A stretch of DNA of 48,532 nt from Novosphingobium sp. B 225 (GCF_002198665.1 NZ_MWLM01000061.1:1-48532), one strand, 5' to 3'. Shown: positions 34,953-43,936, numbered from the stretch's first letter. The notes: generated by a model not told the origin, from the letters alone. A program made the numbers and translations.

Positions 34953-36394
34953 GGTTTCTCCCCGGCGGGCGCGGGCGCGGCATATCCGCCGCCCAGCGCC
35001 TTCACCAGCATCACGTCACTTTGGTATGCACGCAGTTCCAGTTCGGCCACGGCCTGCTGGGCACTGCGCGCGCTGTCTTCAGCGGTCAGCACCTGCAACA
35101 GATTGGCAAGCCCCTTGCCATAACGCAGCCGGGTCAGCCGCGCGGCATTGTCTGCCGCCACCGCCCCGGCCCGGGCCTGGGCAAGCTGAACCGCGGTAGA
35201 GCGCTTTTGCGTCAAAGCATCGGCCACTTCATGGAATGCGCCGATCAGCACCCCGTTGTAGCGGGCCACAGCCTCGTCATAGCCGGCCAGGGCAGACTGA
35301 TGCTGGCCCTGCAACTGCCCGCCCGAGAACAGCGGCAGACTGAGCGCGGGGCCGAAATTGGCGAAAGTCGATCCGCCCTTCAGCAATTGATCAACCCCCA
35401 GCGATTGCAATCCCGCAACAGCTGCCAGGTTGATGTCGGGCAGGAAGGCGGCGCGGGCGGCCTTGACGCGCTGGGTCTGAGCCTCTGCCCGCAGCCGCGC
35501 GGAAGCGATGTCTGGTCGCCGCGCGACGAGACTGGCAGCCAGCGCATCAGGCACACCCACCGCGCGGCCCAGGTCCGGCGCGGGCAGTGGCAGGCTTTCG
35601 GCCCTGCCCGGACCGGCGCCAAGCAGGGCGGCGATCCGGTAGCGCACCAGTGCAGCAGCCTCGTCCAAAGCGGCGAGCGCACGCTGCGCACCGGCACGGC
35701 GGGCCGTGGCCAGCGAAAGGTCAGCCTGATTGTCCAGCCCCTGGCGCTGGCGCAGCCCAGTCAGAGCTTCGATCTGGGTGTCGGCTTCGAGCGTTGCTGC
35801 GGCGATCCGGCGGCTGGCCTGAATCCGGGCGAGATCGCCCCAGGCGAGCGCCACGCCGCTGGCCAGCATCAGCCGCGCCTGCGCTGCATCGGCGCGGGCC
35901 GCCTCTGCCTCACCGCGCGCGGCGGCGAGCTGGGCGCGGTTCTTGCCCCACAGATCAAGATCGAGTCCAAGGCTGACCGCCAGCTTGCCGGTATCGATCA
36001 CGCCCTTGGGCACGAACAAGGGCGGGATACCCATGTTCTCGCTCTGCTTGGTCCCGCCCAGACTGGCATCGACCCCCGCATAGGGTCCAAGCGCAGCGCC
36101 ACTTTGCAGCGCCAAGGCATCGGCCGCGCGAACCCGCGCTGCGGCCACGGCCATGTCGGGTGATGCCTTGAACGCTTCATCCATCAGCGCATCGAGCCCG
36201 GGATCGCCCCAGGTTTGCCACCAGCGCTCCATGGGAAACTGCGCGCCATCGCCTGCCAGCATGGCGGAATCGGCCTGCGCCGGAGCCTGCGCCAGCGGCG
36301 CGGCAACCATCGGTGGGGGAAGCCCGCACCCGCCAAGCGCCAGCAGGCTTGCCGCGGGGGTCAGGCAGATCAGGCGGCGCAAGGCGTACTGCAT
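34949..36394 (-). CDS. NodT-family outer-membrane efflux channel lipoprotein
   Basis: A TolC/NodT-like outer-membrane factor of 481 residues from ATG 36394. The lipoprotein signal ends SLLALGGC (Cys23). The mature protein shows WWQTWGDPGLDALMDEA, the long Ala-rich helices of the periplasmic barrel, VGVPDALAASLVARRPDIASARLRAEAQ and a repeat of the same fold in the second half (KGLANLLQVLTAEDSA). A TTG start at 36415 is less likely. First gene of the efflux operon. Confidence 0.92.
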   Translation of the reverse strand: MQYALRRLICLTPAASLLALGGCGLPPPMVAAPLAQAPAQADSAMLAGDGAQFPMERWWQTWGDPGLDALMDEAFKASPDMAVAAARVRAADALALQSGAALGPYAGVDASLGGTKQSENMGIPPLFVPKGVIDTGKLAVSLGLDLDLWGKNRAQLAAARGEAEAARADAAQARLMLASGVALAWGDLARIQASRRIAAATLEADTQIEALTGLRQRQGLDNQADLSLATARRAGAQRALAALDEAAALVRYRIAALLGAGPGRAESLPLPAPDLGRAVGVPDALAASLVARRPDIASARLRAEAQTQRVKAARAAFLPDINLAAVAGLQSLGVDQLLKGGSTFANFGPALSLPLFSGGQLQGQHQSALAGYDEAVARYNGVLIGAFHEVADALTQKRSTAVQLAQARAGAVAADNAARLTRLRYGKGLANLLQVLTAEDSARSAQQAVAELELRAYQSDVMLVKALGGGYAAPAPAGEKP

Positions 36395-36440
36395 GGTACG
36401 GCCACTGCCCTCCAATGGGCCTGCTTGTCAAGATCAATGA

Positions 36441-36452
36441 TACTGTTTAGTA
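36441..36452. promoter_or_regulatory. Candidate TetR operator in the divergent efflux promoter
   Basis: TACT-GTTT-AGTA is a 4-4-4 inverted repeat in the 88-nt gap between the outer-membrane channel gene and the tetR gene. ACTGTTTAGTA-like sequences are typical AcrR/TetR operator cores. Binding there could repress both directions. Confidence 0.5.
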
Positions 36453-36482
36453 CGGCTGAAAGTCGCACCGGAGAGAGGGACC

Positions 36483-37094
36483 GTGGCCGGCAAAGTCCAG
36501 ACCAGTGAGCAGCGCCGCCGCACCATTGTCGCCACTGCGCGCGCTGCTTTTCTGCGCCATGGCTATGGTAACACCAGCATGTCCGCCATCGCGGCCAGCC
36601 TGGGCGGATCAAAGACCACTTTGTGGACCTACTTTCCGGGCAAGCGCGCGTTGTTCGATGCGGTGGTTGACGATCTCGTCGCCCGCTATGGCGAAGCGCT
36701 GCGCCTGCCGCTGCCTCCTGATGCTGACCCGCGCACCACGCTTGAAGCCTTTGCCATTTCGATCATCTCCACCATCACCCGCCCCCAGATCGTTGCCATG
36801 CACCGGATGGTCACGGGCGAGGCGGGACGGTTTCCCGAACTGGGCAGGGCGCTGCTCGAACGCGGCATGAAGCGCGGGCAGGCCCGCCTGGCAGACTGGA
36901 TCGCCGCGCAGATGGAACGCGGCAAGCTGCGCATGGCTGATTCCGCGCTGGCCGCAGTCCAGTTTGGCGGCCTGTGCCAGTGCGGCGCGTTCCAGCAGTT
37001 TCTGCTCGGTGCGCGCAGCCGCCCGGCCCCGGCAGAGATCGAGGCCGAAGCCGTAGCGGCAACCGACACCTTCCTGCGCGCCTACGCTCCCTGA
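36483..37094 (+). CDS. TetR/AcrR family transcriptional regulator
   Basis: A 203-residue repressor with an N-terminal helix-turn-helix (about 12-58): TIVATARAAFLRHGYGNTSMSAIAASLGGSKTTLWTYFPGKRALF. A C-terminal ligand and dimer domain follows (residues 70-200, AcrR/TetR_C-like). The GTG start has a GAGAGAGG site upstream. It is divergent from the efflux operon and presumably controls it, with the operator near 36441-36452. The inducer is unknown. Confidence 0.9.
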   Translation: MAGKVQTSEQRRRTIVATARAAFLRHGYGNTSMSAIAASLGGSKTTLWTYFPGKRALFDAVVDDLVARYGEALRLPLPPDADPRTTLEAFAISIISTITRPQIVAMHRMVTGEAGRFPELGRALLERGMKRGQARLADWIAAQMERGKLRMADSALAAVQFGGLCQCGAFQQFLLGARSRPAPAEIEAEAVAATDTFLRAYAP

Positions 37095-37154
37095 CTATTG
37101 ACAGCGCCGCGACAGGCTTCAACCTGCGCGCCAACTGAACATAGGGAGCGGGAC

Positions 37155-38702
37155 ATGAACGGGGCCGAAGCATTCATCCAGACAATCAAGACCTGCGGGG
37201 TTGAGGTCTGCTTTGCCAATCCCGGCACGTCGGAAATGCAGCTGGTCGCCGCGATCGACCAGCAAGACGGGATGCGCGCGATCCTTGGCCTGTTCGAAGG
37301 CGTGGTAACCGGTGCGGCGGACGGATACGGGCGCATGGCGGACAAGCCGGCGGTGACCCTGCTGCACCTTGGCCCTGGGCTGGGCAACGGTCTCGCCAAC
37401 CTGCACAACGCCCGCCGCGCGGGCAGCCCGATCATCAACATGGTTGGCGATCATGCCACCTATCACCTGCACTACAACGCCCCGCTGACTTCGGACGCCG
37501 CCGGGGTGGCGCGGCCGATGTCGGACTGGGTGCGCACCAGCACTTCGCAGCGCGATCTCGCGCAGGCCGGGGCCGAAGCTTTTGCCGTGGCGCAAAGCTA
37601 TCCGGGCAAGGTCGCGACGGTGATCGTGCCCGCTGACCACGCCTGGAACGAAGGCAGCGCGGCTGTGGCCGTGCCCGCCGTTCCCGCCCCCGCGCAGGTT
37701 CCCGCCGCAACGATTGCCGAAGCGGCCGCCGCGCTGCGCGAGTGCACCGGACCCAAGGCGCTGATGCTGGGCGGACGCGCGCTGCGCGAGGCGGAACTGA
37801 TCGAAGCCGGACGGATCGCCGCTGCCACCGGGGCGCGCCTGATCGCCGAAACCTTCAGCGCCCGTCACCAGCGCGGCGCGGGCCGGGTTGCGGTGGAAAA
37901 GCTGCCCTATTTCGGCGAGCAGGCCGAAGCCTATCTCAAGGATTTCGAGGCGATCGTCTTCGTCGGGACCGAGCCGCCGGTCTCGTTCTTCGCCTATCCC
38001 GGCAAGCCCAGCTTTCTCTCACCGCCGGGGGCCAGACTGGTGCGGCTGGCTTCGTTGCGCGAAGATGCGATGCAGGCGCTCAGCGGACTGGCCGCTGCGC
38101 TGGACGCTCCGGCCGAGCCCGCACTGGTGCAGGACAGCACCAGCTTCCCGGCCGAACCGGGCCGGATCAACAGCGCCAATCTGGGTGCCATTCTGGCCGA
38201 ACTGCTGCCCGCCGGGGCAATCGTTTCGGATGAAAGTGCAACTTCGGGCGGGGCGGCCTTTGCAATGTGCGCGGGCGCGGCGCAGCATGACTGGCTGCAG
38301 CTGACGGGCGGCGCGATTGGCCAGGGGCTGCCCCTGGCAGTCGGCGCGGCCGTGGCTTGCCCGGACCGCAAGGTGATCGCGTTGCAGGCCGATGGCAGTG
38401 GGATGTACACCAACCAGGCCTTGTGGACGATGGCGCGCGAGCAGCTTGATGTGACCACGATCCTGCTCAACAACGGGTCTTACGCGATCCTCAACATCGA
38501 GCTGATGCGGGTGGGCGTGCAGAACCCGGGGCCCAAGGCGCTGTCGATGCTTGATCTCAAGCACCCCGCGCTCGACTGGAGCAAGATGAGCGAAGGCATG
38601 GGCGTGCCCGCGTCGCGTGTTTCGACCGCCGAGGAGTTCCGCGCGGCGCTGGCCGAGGCACTGGCGCACAAGGGCCCGCGCCTGATCGAAGTGTTGCTGT
38701 AA
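37155..38702 (+). CDS. Thiamine-diphosphate enzyme (acetolactate synthase / benzoylformate decarboxylase superfamily)
   Basis: A 515-residue ThDP-dependent enzyme with the three-domain layout of acetohydroxyacid synthases and 2-keto-acid decarboxylases. Glu48 (GLFEGVV) is the cofactor-activating glutamate; NPGTSE at 22-27 and the HLHYNAPLTSD segment flank the active site; the cofactor-binding motif begins ADGSGMYTN and ends in LLNN. It lacks the active-site His of benzoylformate decarboxylase (AGSP where NSHSP is expected). The start at 37155 is set by the GGGAGCGGGA site. The FMN dehydrogenase gene overlaps its stop, so it probably acts on the 2-keto acid that enzyme makes. Confidence 0.85.
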   Translation: MNGAEAFIQTIKTCGVEVCFANPGTSEMQLVAAIDQQDGMRAILGLFEGVVTGAADGYGRMADKPAVTLLHLGPGLGNGLANLHNARRAGSPIINMVGDHATYHLHYNAPLTSDAAGVARPMSDWVRTSTSQRDLAQAGAEAFAVAQSYPGKVATVIVPADHAWNEGSAAVAVPAVPAPAQVPAATIAEAAAALRECTGPKALMLGGRALREAELIEAGRIAAATGARLIAETFSARHQRGAGRVAVEKLPYFGEQAEAYLKDFEAIVFVGTEPPVSFFAYPGKPSFLSPPGARLVRLASLREDAMQALSGLAAALDAPAEPALVQDSTSFPAEPGRINSANLGAILAELLPAGAIVSDESATSGGAAFAMCAGAAQHDWLQLTGGAIGQGLPLAVGAAVACPDRKVIALQADGSGMYTNQALWTMAREQLDVTTILLNNGSYAILNIELMRVGVQNPGPKALSMLDLKHPALDWSKMSEGMGVPASRVSTAEEFRAALAEALAHKGPRLIEVLL

Positions 38703-39868
38703 TGGGCGAATCGCTCAACCTGCTCCCGGCGGGGTTCGTCGATTTCCGCCGTGATGCGGAACGGAACCTGCCACGCTTCCTGTTCGACTACATCGATGGC
38801 GGCGCGGGCGCGGAGGTGACCCTGCGGCGCAACACGGCGGATTGGGAAGCGGTGCAACTGAACCAGAAAGTGCTGGTTGACGCATCGAAGATGGATTGTT
38901 CGGTCGAACTGTTCGGGCAGAAACTGGCGATGCCGCTGGTGCTCGCGCCCGTAGGCATGGGCGGGATGACCGCGCGGCGCGGCGAAGTGCAGGCCAAGCG
39001 CGCGGCGGATGCGGCGGGAATACCCTTCTGCCTGTCGACCGTCGGGATCTGCCCGATGGAGGAAGTGGCGCAGGTCTCTGACAAGCCGTTCTGGTTCCAG
39101 CTTTATATGCTGAAGGATCGCGGGATCGTGCAGGAAATCCTCAGCCGCGCGCTGGCGCATGGGGTGACCACGCTGGTCTTCACCATCGACCTGGCGGTGC
39201 TGGGCACGCGTTACCGCGACATCCGCAACGGCATGGCCGGCGGGCTGGGGCCATGGGGCAAGTTCCGCTCCGGCGCGCTCGACTATGCGCTGCATCCGCG
39301 CTGGGCATTCGACGTCGGCCTGATGGGCGGGCCGCACGGGTTCGGCAACATCGCGATGTACGTCAAGCAATCGAGGAACCCGCGCGACTACCTGCACTGG
39401 ACCGGCACCCAGTTTGACAGCTCGGTAACCTGGAAAGACATCGCGTGGCTGCGTCAGGTCTGGCCGGGCAAGCTGGTGCTGAAAGGCGTGCTTGATGTGG
39501 ACGATGCGAAGCAGTCGGTCGCGATCGGCGCGGACGGGATGATCGTTTCCAACCACGGCGGGCGGCAGCTGGACGGCGTTTCATCCAGTGCGGCAATGCT
39601 CCCCCGCATTGCCGATGCGGTGGGCAGCGAGACCACCCTGCTGGTCGATGGCGGGATTCGCAGCGGGCAGGATCTGGTCAAAGCGCTGGCGCTGGGCGCG
39701 AAAGCCGCGCTGGTCGGGCGGCCATGGGTCATGGCGCTGGCGGCGGGGGGAGAGGCTGCGCTCACCCGGATGCTGACCCTTTACAAACAAGACATGCGCA
39801 CCGCGCTGGGGCTGACCGGCGCAGTCAATGCAAGGGATGTGGGGCGCGAGGTGCTGCTGAAAGCTTAG
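38702..39868 (+). CDS. FMN-dependent L-2-hydroxyacid dehydrogenase (LldD/MdlB family)
   Basis: A 388-residue FMN-binding TIM barrel oxidising L-2-hydroxy acids. It opens DYIDGGAGAEVTLRRN (FLFDY), has LVLAPVGMGGM, the catalytic base His285 with Arg288 in SNHGGRQLDG, and the phosphate-binding VDGGIRSGQD and GRPWVMALA. The family includes lactate, mandelate and glycolate dehydrogenases; a membrane-associating segment near 200-225 is longer than in soluble oxidases. ATG overlaps the stop of the ThDP gene (TAATG). Confidence 0.88.
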   Translation: MGESLNLLPAGFVDFRRDAERNLPRFLFDYIDGGAGAEVTLRRNTADWEAVQLNQKVLVDASKMDCSVELFGQKLAMPLVLAPVGMGGMTARRGEVQAKRAADAAGIPFCLSTVGICPMEEVAQVSDKPFWFQLYMLKDRGIVQEILSRALAHGVTTLVFTIDLAVLGTRYRDIRNGMAGGLGPWGKFRSGALDYALHPRWAFDVGLMGGPHGFGNIAMYVKQSRNPRDYLHWTGTQFDSSVTWKDIAWLRQVWPGKLVLKGVLDVDDAKQSVAIGADGMIVSNHGGRQLDGVSSSAAMLPRIADAVGSETTLLVDGGIRSGQDLVKALALGAKAALVGRPWVMALAAGGEAALTRMLTLYKQDMRTALGLTGAVNARDVGREVLLKA

Positions 39869-39870
39869 AC

Positions 39871-39919
39871 CCTCCCTGTCCCGCATGGCGGGAGGGGGAG
39901 GTGGCAGCCCGCAGGGCTG
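39871..39919. repeat. Double-hairpin intergenic repeat between convergent genes
   Basis: CCCGC/GCGGG (39880-39884 with 39888-39892, ATG loop) and CAGCC/GGCTG (39905-39909 with 39915-39919) stand in a purine-rich context (GGAGGGGGAGGTGGC). This combination is a familiar dispersed intergenic repeat of alphaproteobacteria. Here it sits in the 68-nt gap between two convergent genes and may end both transcripts. Confidence 0.6.
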
Positions 39920-39936
39920 ACGGAGGGGCCCTGTTC

Positions 39937-41322
39937 CTAAGCCAGTACCTTCCCCGGGTTCAAAATCCCCGTGGGGTCCAGCGCCGCCTTCAAGGTCCGC
40001 ATCAGCGCAATTTCGGCGTCGGAGCGGCACATGGCCAACCAGTCGCGCTTTTCGAGGCCGATGCCGTGTTCGGCGCTGATCGATCCGCCGAGCGCCTTGA
40101 GCGGGCTGAACACTACCTCGTCCAGCCACGCCCGCAGGTCGGGCGAATAGGGCGGGCCGCCGATCATGATGTGCAGGTTGCCGTCGCCGATATGGCCGAA
40201 CACCACCATCTTCGCCGTCTCGCCCAGCCGGGCAAAGGCCGTGTCGCGCAGGCCCTCGACATACTCTTCCATCGCGGTGATCGGCAGGCTGATGTCGAAA
40301 TTCGCGGCGGGCATCATGTAGTGATAGAGCCCTTCGATATCGTCGCGGATCTTCCACAGTCCGTCGGCCTGGCCCTGGCTGGCGGCAATCACCGCATCGG
40401 CAGCAAGGCCCGCTTCGAGCACTTCGCCCAGGACCGTTTCAAACTGCACCGCATCGCCATCGGGATCGTTGCCGCTCATTTCCAGCAGGACATAGTGCGA
40501 ATGCCCGGCCGGCAGCGGCGGGGTGTGGCGGCCAGAAATGACCGCAAGCGGCTCATAGAAATTGGCCCACATCACTTCGAATGCGGTGAGCGTGCTGCCC
40601 AGCCGCTGGCCGAGCATGACGAACAGGTCCTGCACTGCGCCAAAACCGTCCAGCGCCAGCATCGCGGTATTGGTCGATTGCGGCGCGGGTTGCAGCTTCA
40701 GCACCGCGCGGGTGACGATCCCCAGCGTGCCTTCGCTGCCGATAAACAGGTGCTTGAGGTCATAGGCGGCATTGTTCTTGATCAGGCTGTTCATCGCGCT
40801 GATCACGGTGCCATCGGCCAGCACCGCTTCAAGCCCCAGCACATTGTCGCGCATCATGCCGTAACGGACCACCGAATTGCCCCCGGCATTGGTCGAGATG
40901 CCCCCGCCAATCGTCGCCGTGCCGCGCCCGCCCCAATCGACCGCGAACCGCAGGCCCGCTGCCTCGGCAGCTTCCTGCGCGGCCTGGACCGGGATCCCGG
41001 CCTCTACGGTCATGGTCCGCCCGACCGGATCGATCGCCTGCACGCTGCGCATCCGTTCGAGCGAGATCTGGATATCGTCCGGGGTGCAGTCGGTGCCATG
41101 GACCAGCCCGGTCAAGCCGCCAGCCGGAACCACGCTTTGCCCCGCAGCATGGCACAGCTTCATCACCGCGCTCAGCTCTTCGGTGCTCGCGGGCCGCACG
41201 ACGGCCTTGGCCTGGCAGGTCGAGGCACCCAGCCAGTCGGCCGCACGTATCCGCACGTCCTCTCCCGTCAGCAGCCCCTTGGGCCCGACAATGGCGGCGA
41301 TCTGTTGAAGCAGGTCAGTCAT
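39937..41322 (-). CDS. FAD-linked 2-hydroxyacid dehydrogenase (GlcD/D-lactate dehydrogenase family)
   Basis: A 461-residue flavoprotein of the VAO/PCMH family. The FAD-binding half has VVPAGGLTGL, IDPVGRTMTVEAGIPV and GGNSVVRYGMMRDNVLGLEAVLADG; the cap domain ends with VFGHIGDGNLH, SAEHGIGLEKRDWL and a C-terminal KAALDPTGILNPGKVL, typical of D-lactate, glycolate or D-2-hydroxyglutarate dehydrogenases. It lies convergent to the L-hydroxyacid dehydrogenase, so both enantiomers of one hydroxyacid may be handled here. Confidence 0.9.
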   Translation of the reverse strand: MTDLLQQIAAIVGPKGLLTGEDVRIRAADWLGASTCQAKAVVRPASTEELSAVMKLCHAAGQSVVPAGGLTGLVHGTDCTPDDIQISLERMRSVQAIDPVGRTMTVEAGIPVQAAQEAAEAAGLRFAVDWGGRGTATIGGGISTNAGGNSVVRYGMMRDNVLGLEAVLADGTVISAMNSLIKNNAAYDLKHLFIGSEGTLGIVTRAVLKLQPAPQSTNTAMLALDGFGAVQDLFVMLGQRLGSTLTAFEVMWANFYEPLAVISGRHTPPLPAGHSHYVLLEMSGNDPDGDAVQFETVLGEVLEAGLAADAVIAASQGQADGLWKIRDDIEGLYHYMMPAANFDISLPITAMEEYVEGLRDTAFARLGETAKMVVFGHIGDGNLHIMIGGPPYSPDLRAWLDEVVFSPLKALGGSISAEHGIGLEKRDWLAMCRSDAEIALMRTLKAALDPTGILNPGKVLA

Positions 41323-41363
41323 GGACGAGCAGACTAGGCAAAAACTTTCGCCCGTCTACCTTT

Positions 41364-41669
41364 TCAGCCGCGCTCGCAAATCGCGCACAGTGCATGGATG
41401 ATCTCGCGCACTTGCGGGTCTTTCAGGCTGTAATAGCGGGTCTGCGCCTCACCCCGGATCGTCACGACCTGTTCCTCGCGCAGCATGGCAAGGTGCTGCG
41501 ACACAGCGGATTGCGACAGGCCGCACAGCGTCACCAGTTCGCCCACCGAAGCCTCCCCCTCATCCAGGCGGCACAGCATCAGCAGGCGTTCGGGGTGGCT
41601 CATGATCTTGAGCCGCATGGCCATGCTTCCCGCATTGGCCTTGAGTTGTTTGAGATCGACAGGCTTCAT
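41364..41669 (-). CDS. ArsR-family regulator with BigR/SqrR-like cysteines
   Basis: A 101-residue winged-helix repressor. The HTH is SVGELVTLCGLSQSAVSQHLAMLREEQVV (41-69), followed by the wing TIRGEAQTRYYSL. Cys33 in the second helix region (LMLCRL) and Cys95/Cys98 in the last helix are placed like the dithiol pair of the persulfide sensors BigR/SqrR; the metal motif ELCVCDL of true ArsR is absent. ATG 41669 is preferred over an upstream frame that begins in the operator. It is divergent from the acyl-CoA operon, which it probably controls. Confidence 0.82.
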   Translation of the reverse strand: MKPVDLKQLKANAGSMAMRLKIMSHPERLLMLCRLDEGEASVGELVTLCGLSQSAVSQHLAMLREEQVVTIRGEAQTRYYSLKDPQVREIIHALCAICERG

Positions 41670-41720
41670 GGCGCGGCAAGACCTATTTGATTCGCGGGCA
41701 GGTGCAAGACAAAGCCGCAG

Positions 41721-41742
41721 ATTTTTCACTCATCTGAAAAAT
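41721..41742. promoter_or_regulatory. Perfect 8-6-8 inverted repeat between arsR and the acyl-CoA operon
   Basis: ATTTTTCA-CTCATC-TGAAAAAT lies 52 nt upstream of the arsR start and 74 nt upstream of the SDR gene start, the natural place for a shared operator. The surrounding DNA is AT-rich compared with the rest of the window. A second candidate, TATTGAAATA (41752-41761), resembles the TATT...AATA half-sites of BigR-type operators. Confidence 0.6.
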
Positions 41743-41815
41743 GCTGCCAAATATTGAAATACTCCACTCCGCCGCCTAGGCGACGGGCACATTGATCGGA
41801 AAGAGGATTCGCGGG

Positions 41816-42733
41816 ATGTCCGGTATGCTGACAGGCAAAGTGGTGGCAATCACCGGCGCAGGGCGCGGCGTGGGGCGCGAAATCGCCCTGCTCTGCGCGC
41901 GGCACGGCGCGGCGATAGTAGTCAACGATCCGGGCGTGGGCGGCGGCGGCGAAGGCGGCGATGCTGGTCCGGCGCAGGATGTGGTGAATGAAATCATCGC
42001 CCTGGGCGGTAAAGCGCACGCCAATCTTGCCTCGGTTGCCGATCCGCTTGGCGCGGCCAGCATCATCGAGGATGCGGTCCAGCGCTTTGGCCGGATCGAC
42101 GCGGTGGTCAACAACGCCGGGATCCTGCGCGACACGATCTGGCACAAGATGAGCCATGAGGACTGGCGCGCGGTGATCGACGTCAACCTCAACGGCCCGT
42201 TCAACGTGTGCAAGGCGGCGACCCCCTATTTCCGCGAGCAGCAATCGGGCAGCTTCATCCATTTCACTTCAACCTCTGGGCTGATCGGCAATATCGGGCA
42301 GGCCAATTACAGCGCCGCCAAGCTGGGGCTGGTCGCACTGTCGCAATCGATCGCGCTCGACATGGCCCGCGCCGGGGTCCGCTCAAACTGCATCGCGCCG
42401 TTCGCATGGAGCCGGATGACCGCCTCGATCCCCGCCGAAACGCCCGAGCAACAGCAGCGGGTCGAACGCCTGAAAACGATGAGCGCGGACAAGATCGCGC
42501 CTTTGGTGGTCTATCTCGCCTCGGATGCGTCAAAAGATGTGACCAACCAGATCTTTTCGGTCCGCAAGAACGAGATCGTACTTTACAACAAGCCGCGTCC
42601 GGTACGTTCGATGACCAAGCTGGAGGGCTGGACGCCTGAGGCGATTGCCGACGAACTGATCCCCGCCTTCCGGCCCAGTTTCGCCCGCGCCGATGAAGTC
42701 AGCGCGCACGTATTCCCGTACGATCCGATTTGA
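41816..42733 (+). CDS. SDR-family 3-hydroxyacyl-CoA dehydrogenase (MFP-2-like)
   Basis: A 305-residue short-chain dehydrogenase. It has the nucleotide loop TGAGRGVG (13-20), an acidic strand-2 end VVNDPG with Asp38 (NAD preference), NNAG, catalytic Ser near 152-154, Tyr165 and Lys169 (QANYSAAKLG). The NDPGVGG and NAGILRDTIWHKMSHEDW stretches closely match the (R)-3-hydroxyacyl-CoA dehydrogenase domain of multifunctional enzyme 2. An AAGAGGA site 8 nt upstream sets the start. It heads the acyl-CoA operon. Confidence 0.87.
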   Translation: MSGMLTGKVVAITGAGRGVGREIALLCARHGAAIVVNDPGVGGGGEGGDAGPAQDVVNEIIALGGKAHANLASVADPLGAASIIEDAVQRFGRIDAVVNNAGILRDTIWHKMSHEDWRAVIDVNLNGPFNVCKAATPYFREQQSGSFIHFTSTSGLIGNIGQANYSAAKLGLVALSQSIALDMARAGVRSNCIAPFAWSRMTASIPAETPEQQQRVERLKTMSADKIAPLVVYLASDASKDVTNQIFSVRKNEIVLYNKPRPVRSMTKLEGWTPEAIADELIPAFRPSFARADEVSAHVFPYDPI

Positions 42734-42744
42734 GGATTGCCATC

Positions 42745-43929
42745 ATGAGCAATGTAAACCCCGGCATGGACGCACAAGTGTTCGAACAGTTCATCGACCA
42801 GCTGCGCCGCTATGTCCGCGAACGGCTGATCCCGGCCGAGGAGGAAGTGATCGCCAATGACGCGATCCCGGCCGAAATCGTCCAGGAAATGCGCAACATG
42901 GGCCTGTTCGGCATCACCATTCCCGAGGAATTCGGCGGTGCGGGCATGAACATCAGCCAGTACATCGAAACGGTGAAGCAGCTCAGCTATGCTTCGCCGG
43001 CCTACCGCTCGACCATTTCGATCAACATCGGGATGACCGGCAGTGCGATCAAGAATTTCGGTACGCCGGAACAGCAGGCCGAATGGCTGCCGCGCATCGC
43101 CAGCGGCGAGATCGCCTGCTTCGGCCTGACCGAACCGGGCAGCGGATCAGACAGCGCGGCAATGCAGACCAGTGCAGTGCGCGATGGCAACGGCTATCGC
43201 CTGTCGGGCACCAAACGCTACATCACCAACAGCCCGCATGCGAAAGTCGGGTTGATCATGGCCCGCACCAACAAGGAAGCGCTGCCCAAGAACGCCCACG
43301 TTTCGGCCTTCATTGTCGATATGACGACCCCCGGTATCACGATCGGCAAACCCGACAAGAAGATGGGCCAATCCGGCGCACACATTGCCGACGTGATCAT
43401 GGAAGACGTCCATGTTCCCGGCTCGGCGCTGGTTGGCGGCGAGGAAGGGCGCGGCTTCCGGATCGCGATGCAGAGCCTCGACAACGGGCGGCTGTCGGTT
43501 GCGGGGATGAGCGTGGGCATGGGCCGCCGCGCGCTCGACACCGCGATCCGCTATGCCACCGAACGCAAGGCCTTTGGCGAACCGATTGCCAATTTCCAGC
43601 TGATCCAGGCGATGCTGGCCGATAGCGAGGCCGAACTCTATGCCGCCGAATGCATGGTGGCCGATGCCTGTGCCCGCGCCGATCGCGGTGAGAATGTGAT
43701 GCGCAAGGCGGCAGCGGCCAAACTGTTTGCCTCGGAAACCTGCGGCCGGGTGGTCGATCGCTGCGTGCAGGTGTTCGGCGGGGCGGGCTATCTGGCCGAA
43801 TATCCGGCCGAACGGTTCTTCCGCGATGCGCGGATCCTGCGGATCTACGAAGGGACCAGCCAGATCATGCAGTTGCAGATCGCCAAGCACCTGCTGCGCG
43901 AATTCGCCAGCGAAGGCGCGGTCTGGTAG
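42745..43929 (+). CDS. Acyl-CoA dehydrogenase
   Basis: A 394-residue FAD-dependent dehydrogenase putting a 2,3-double bond into an acyl-CoA. It shows GLFGITIPEEFGGAG, CFGLTEPGSGSDSAAMQT, ASGxIA, RKAFGEPIANFQLIQ, VQVFGGAGYLAEYPAERFFRDARILRIYEGTSQI with catalytic Glu369. The length and Glu position match short- or branched-chain dehydrogenases. ATG 42745 is chosen for the TGAGGA site. It is followed by the CoA-transferase gene 7 nt later. Confidence 0.92.
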   Translation: MSNVNPGMDAQVFEQFIDQLRRYVRERLIPAEEEVIANDAIPAEIVQEMRNMGLFGITIPEEFGGAGMNISQYIETVKQLSYASPAYRSTISINIGMTGSAIKNFGTPEQQAEWLPRIASGEIACFGLTEPGSGSDSAAMQTSAVRDGNGYRLSGTKRYITNSPHAKVGLIMARTNKEALPKNAHVSAFIVDMTTPGITIGKPDKKMGQSGAHIADVIMEDVHVPGSALVGGEEGRGFRIAMQSLDNGRLSVAGMSVGMGRRALDTAIRYATERKAFGEPIANFQLIQAMLADSEAELYAAECMVADACARADRGENVMRKAAAAKLFASETCGRVVDRCVQVFGGAGYLAEYPAERFFRDARILRIYEGTSQIMQLQIAKHLLREFASEGAVW

Positions 43930-43936
43930 GCGCGCG

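Noticed and set aside
37155..38702. Calling the ThDP enzyme benzoylformate decarboxylase (mdlC)
   Set aside because: The gene order fits, but the catalytic histidine position reads Gly and the HLHYNAPLTSD segment belongs to another subgroup, so only the superfamily is given.
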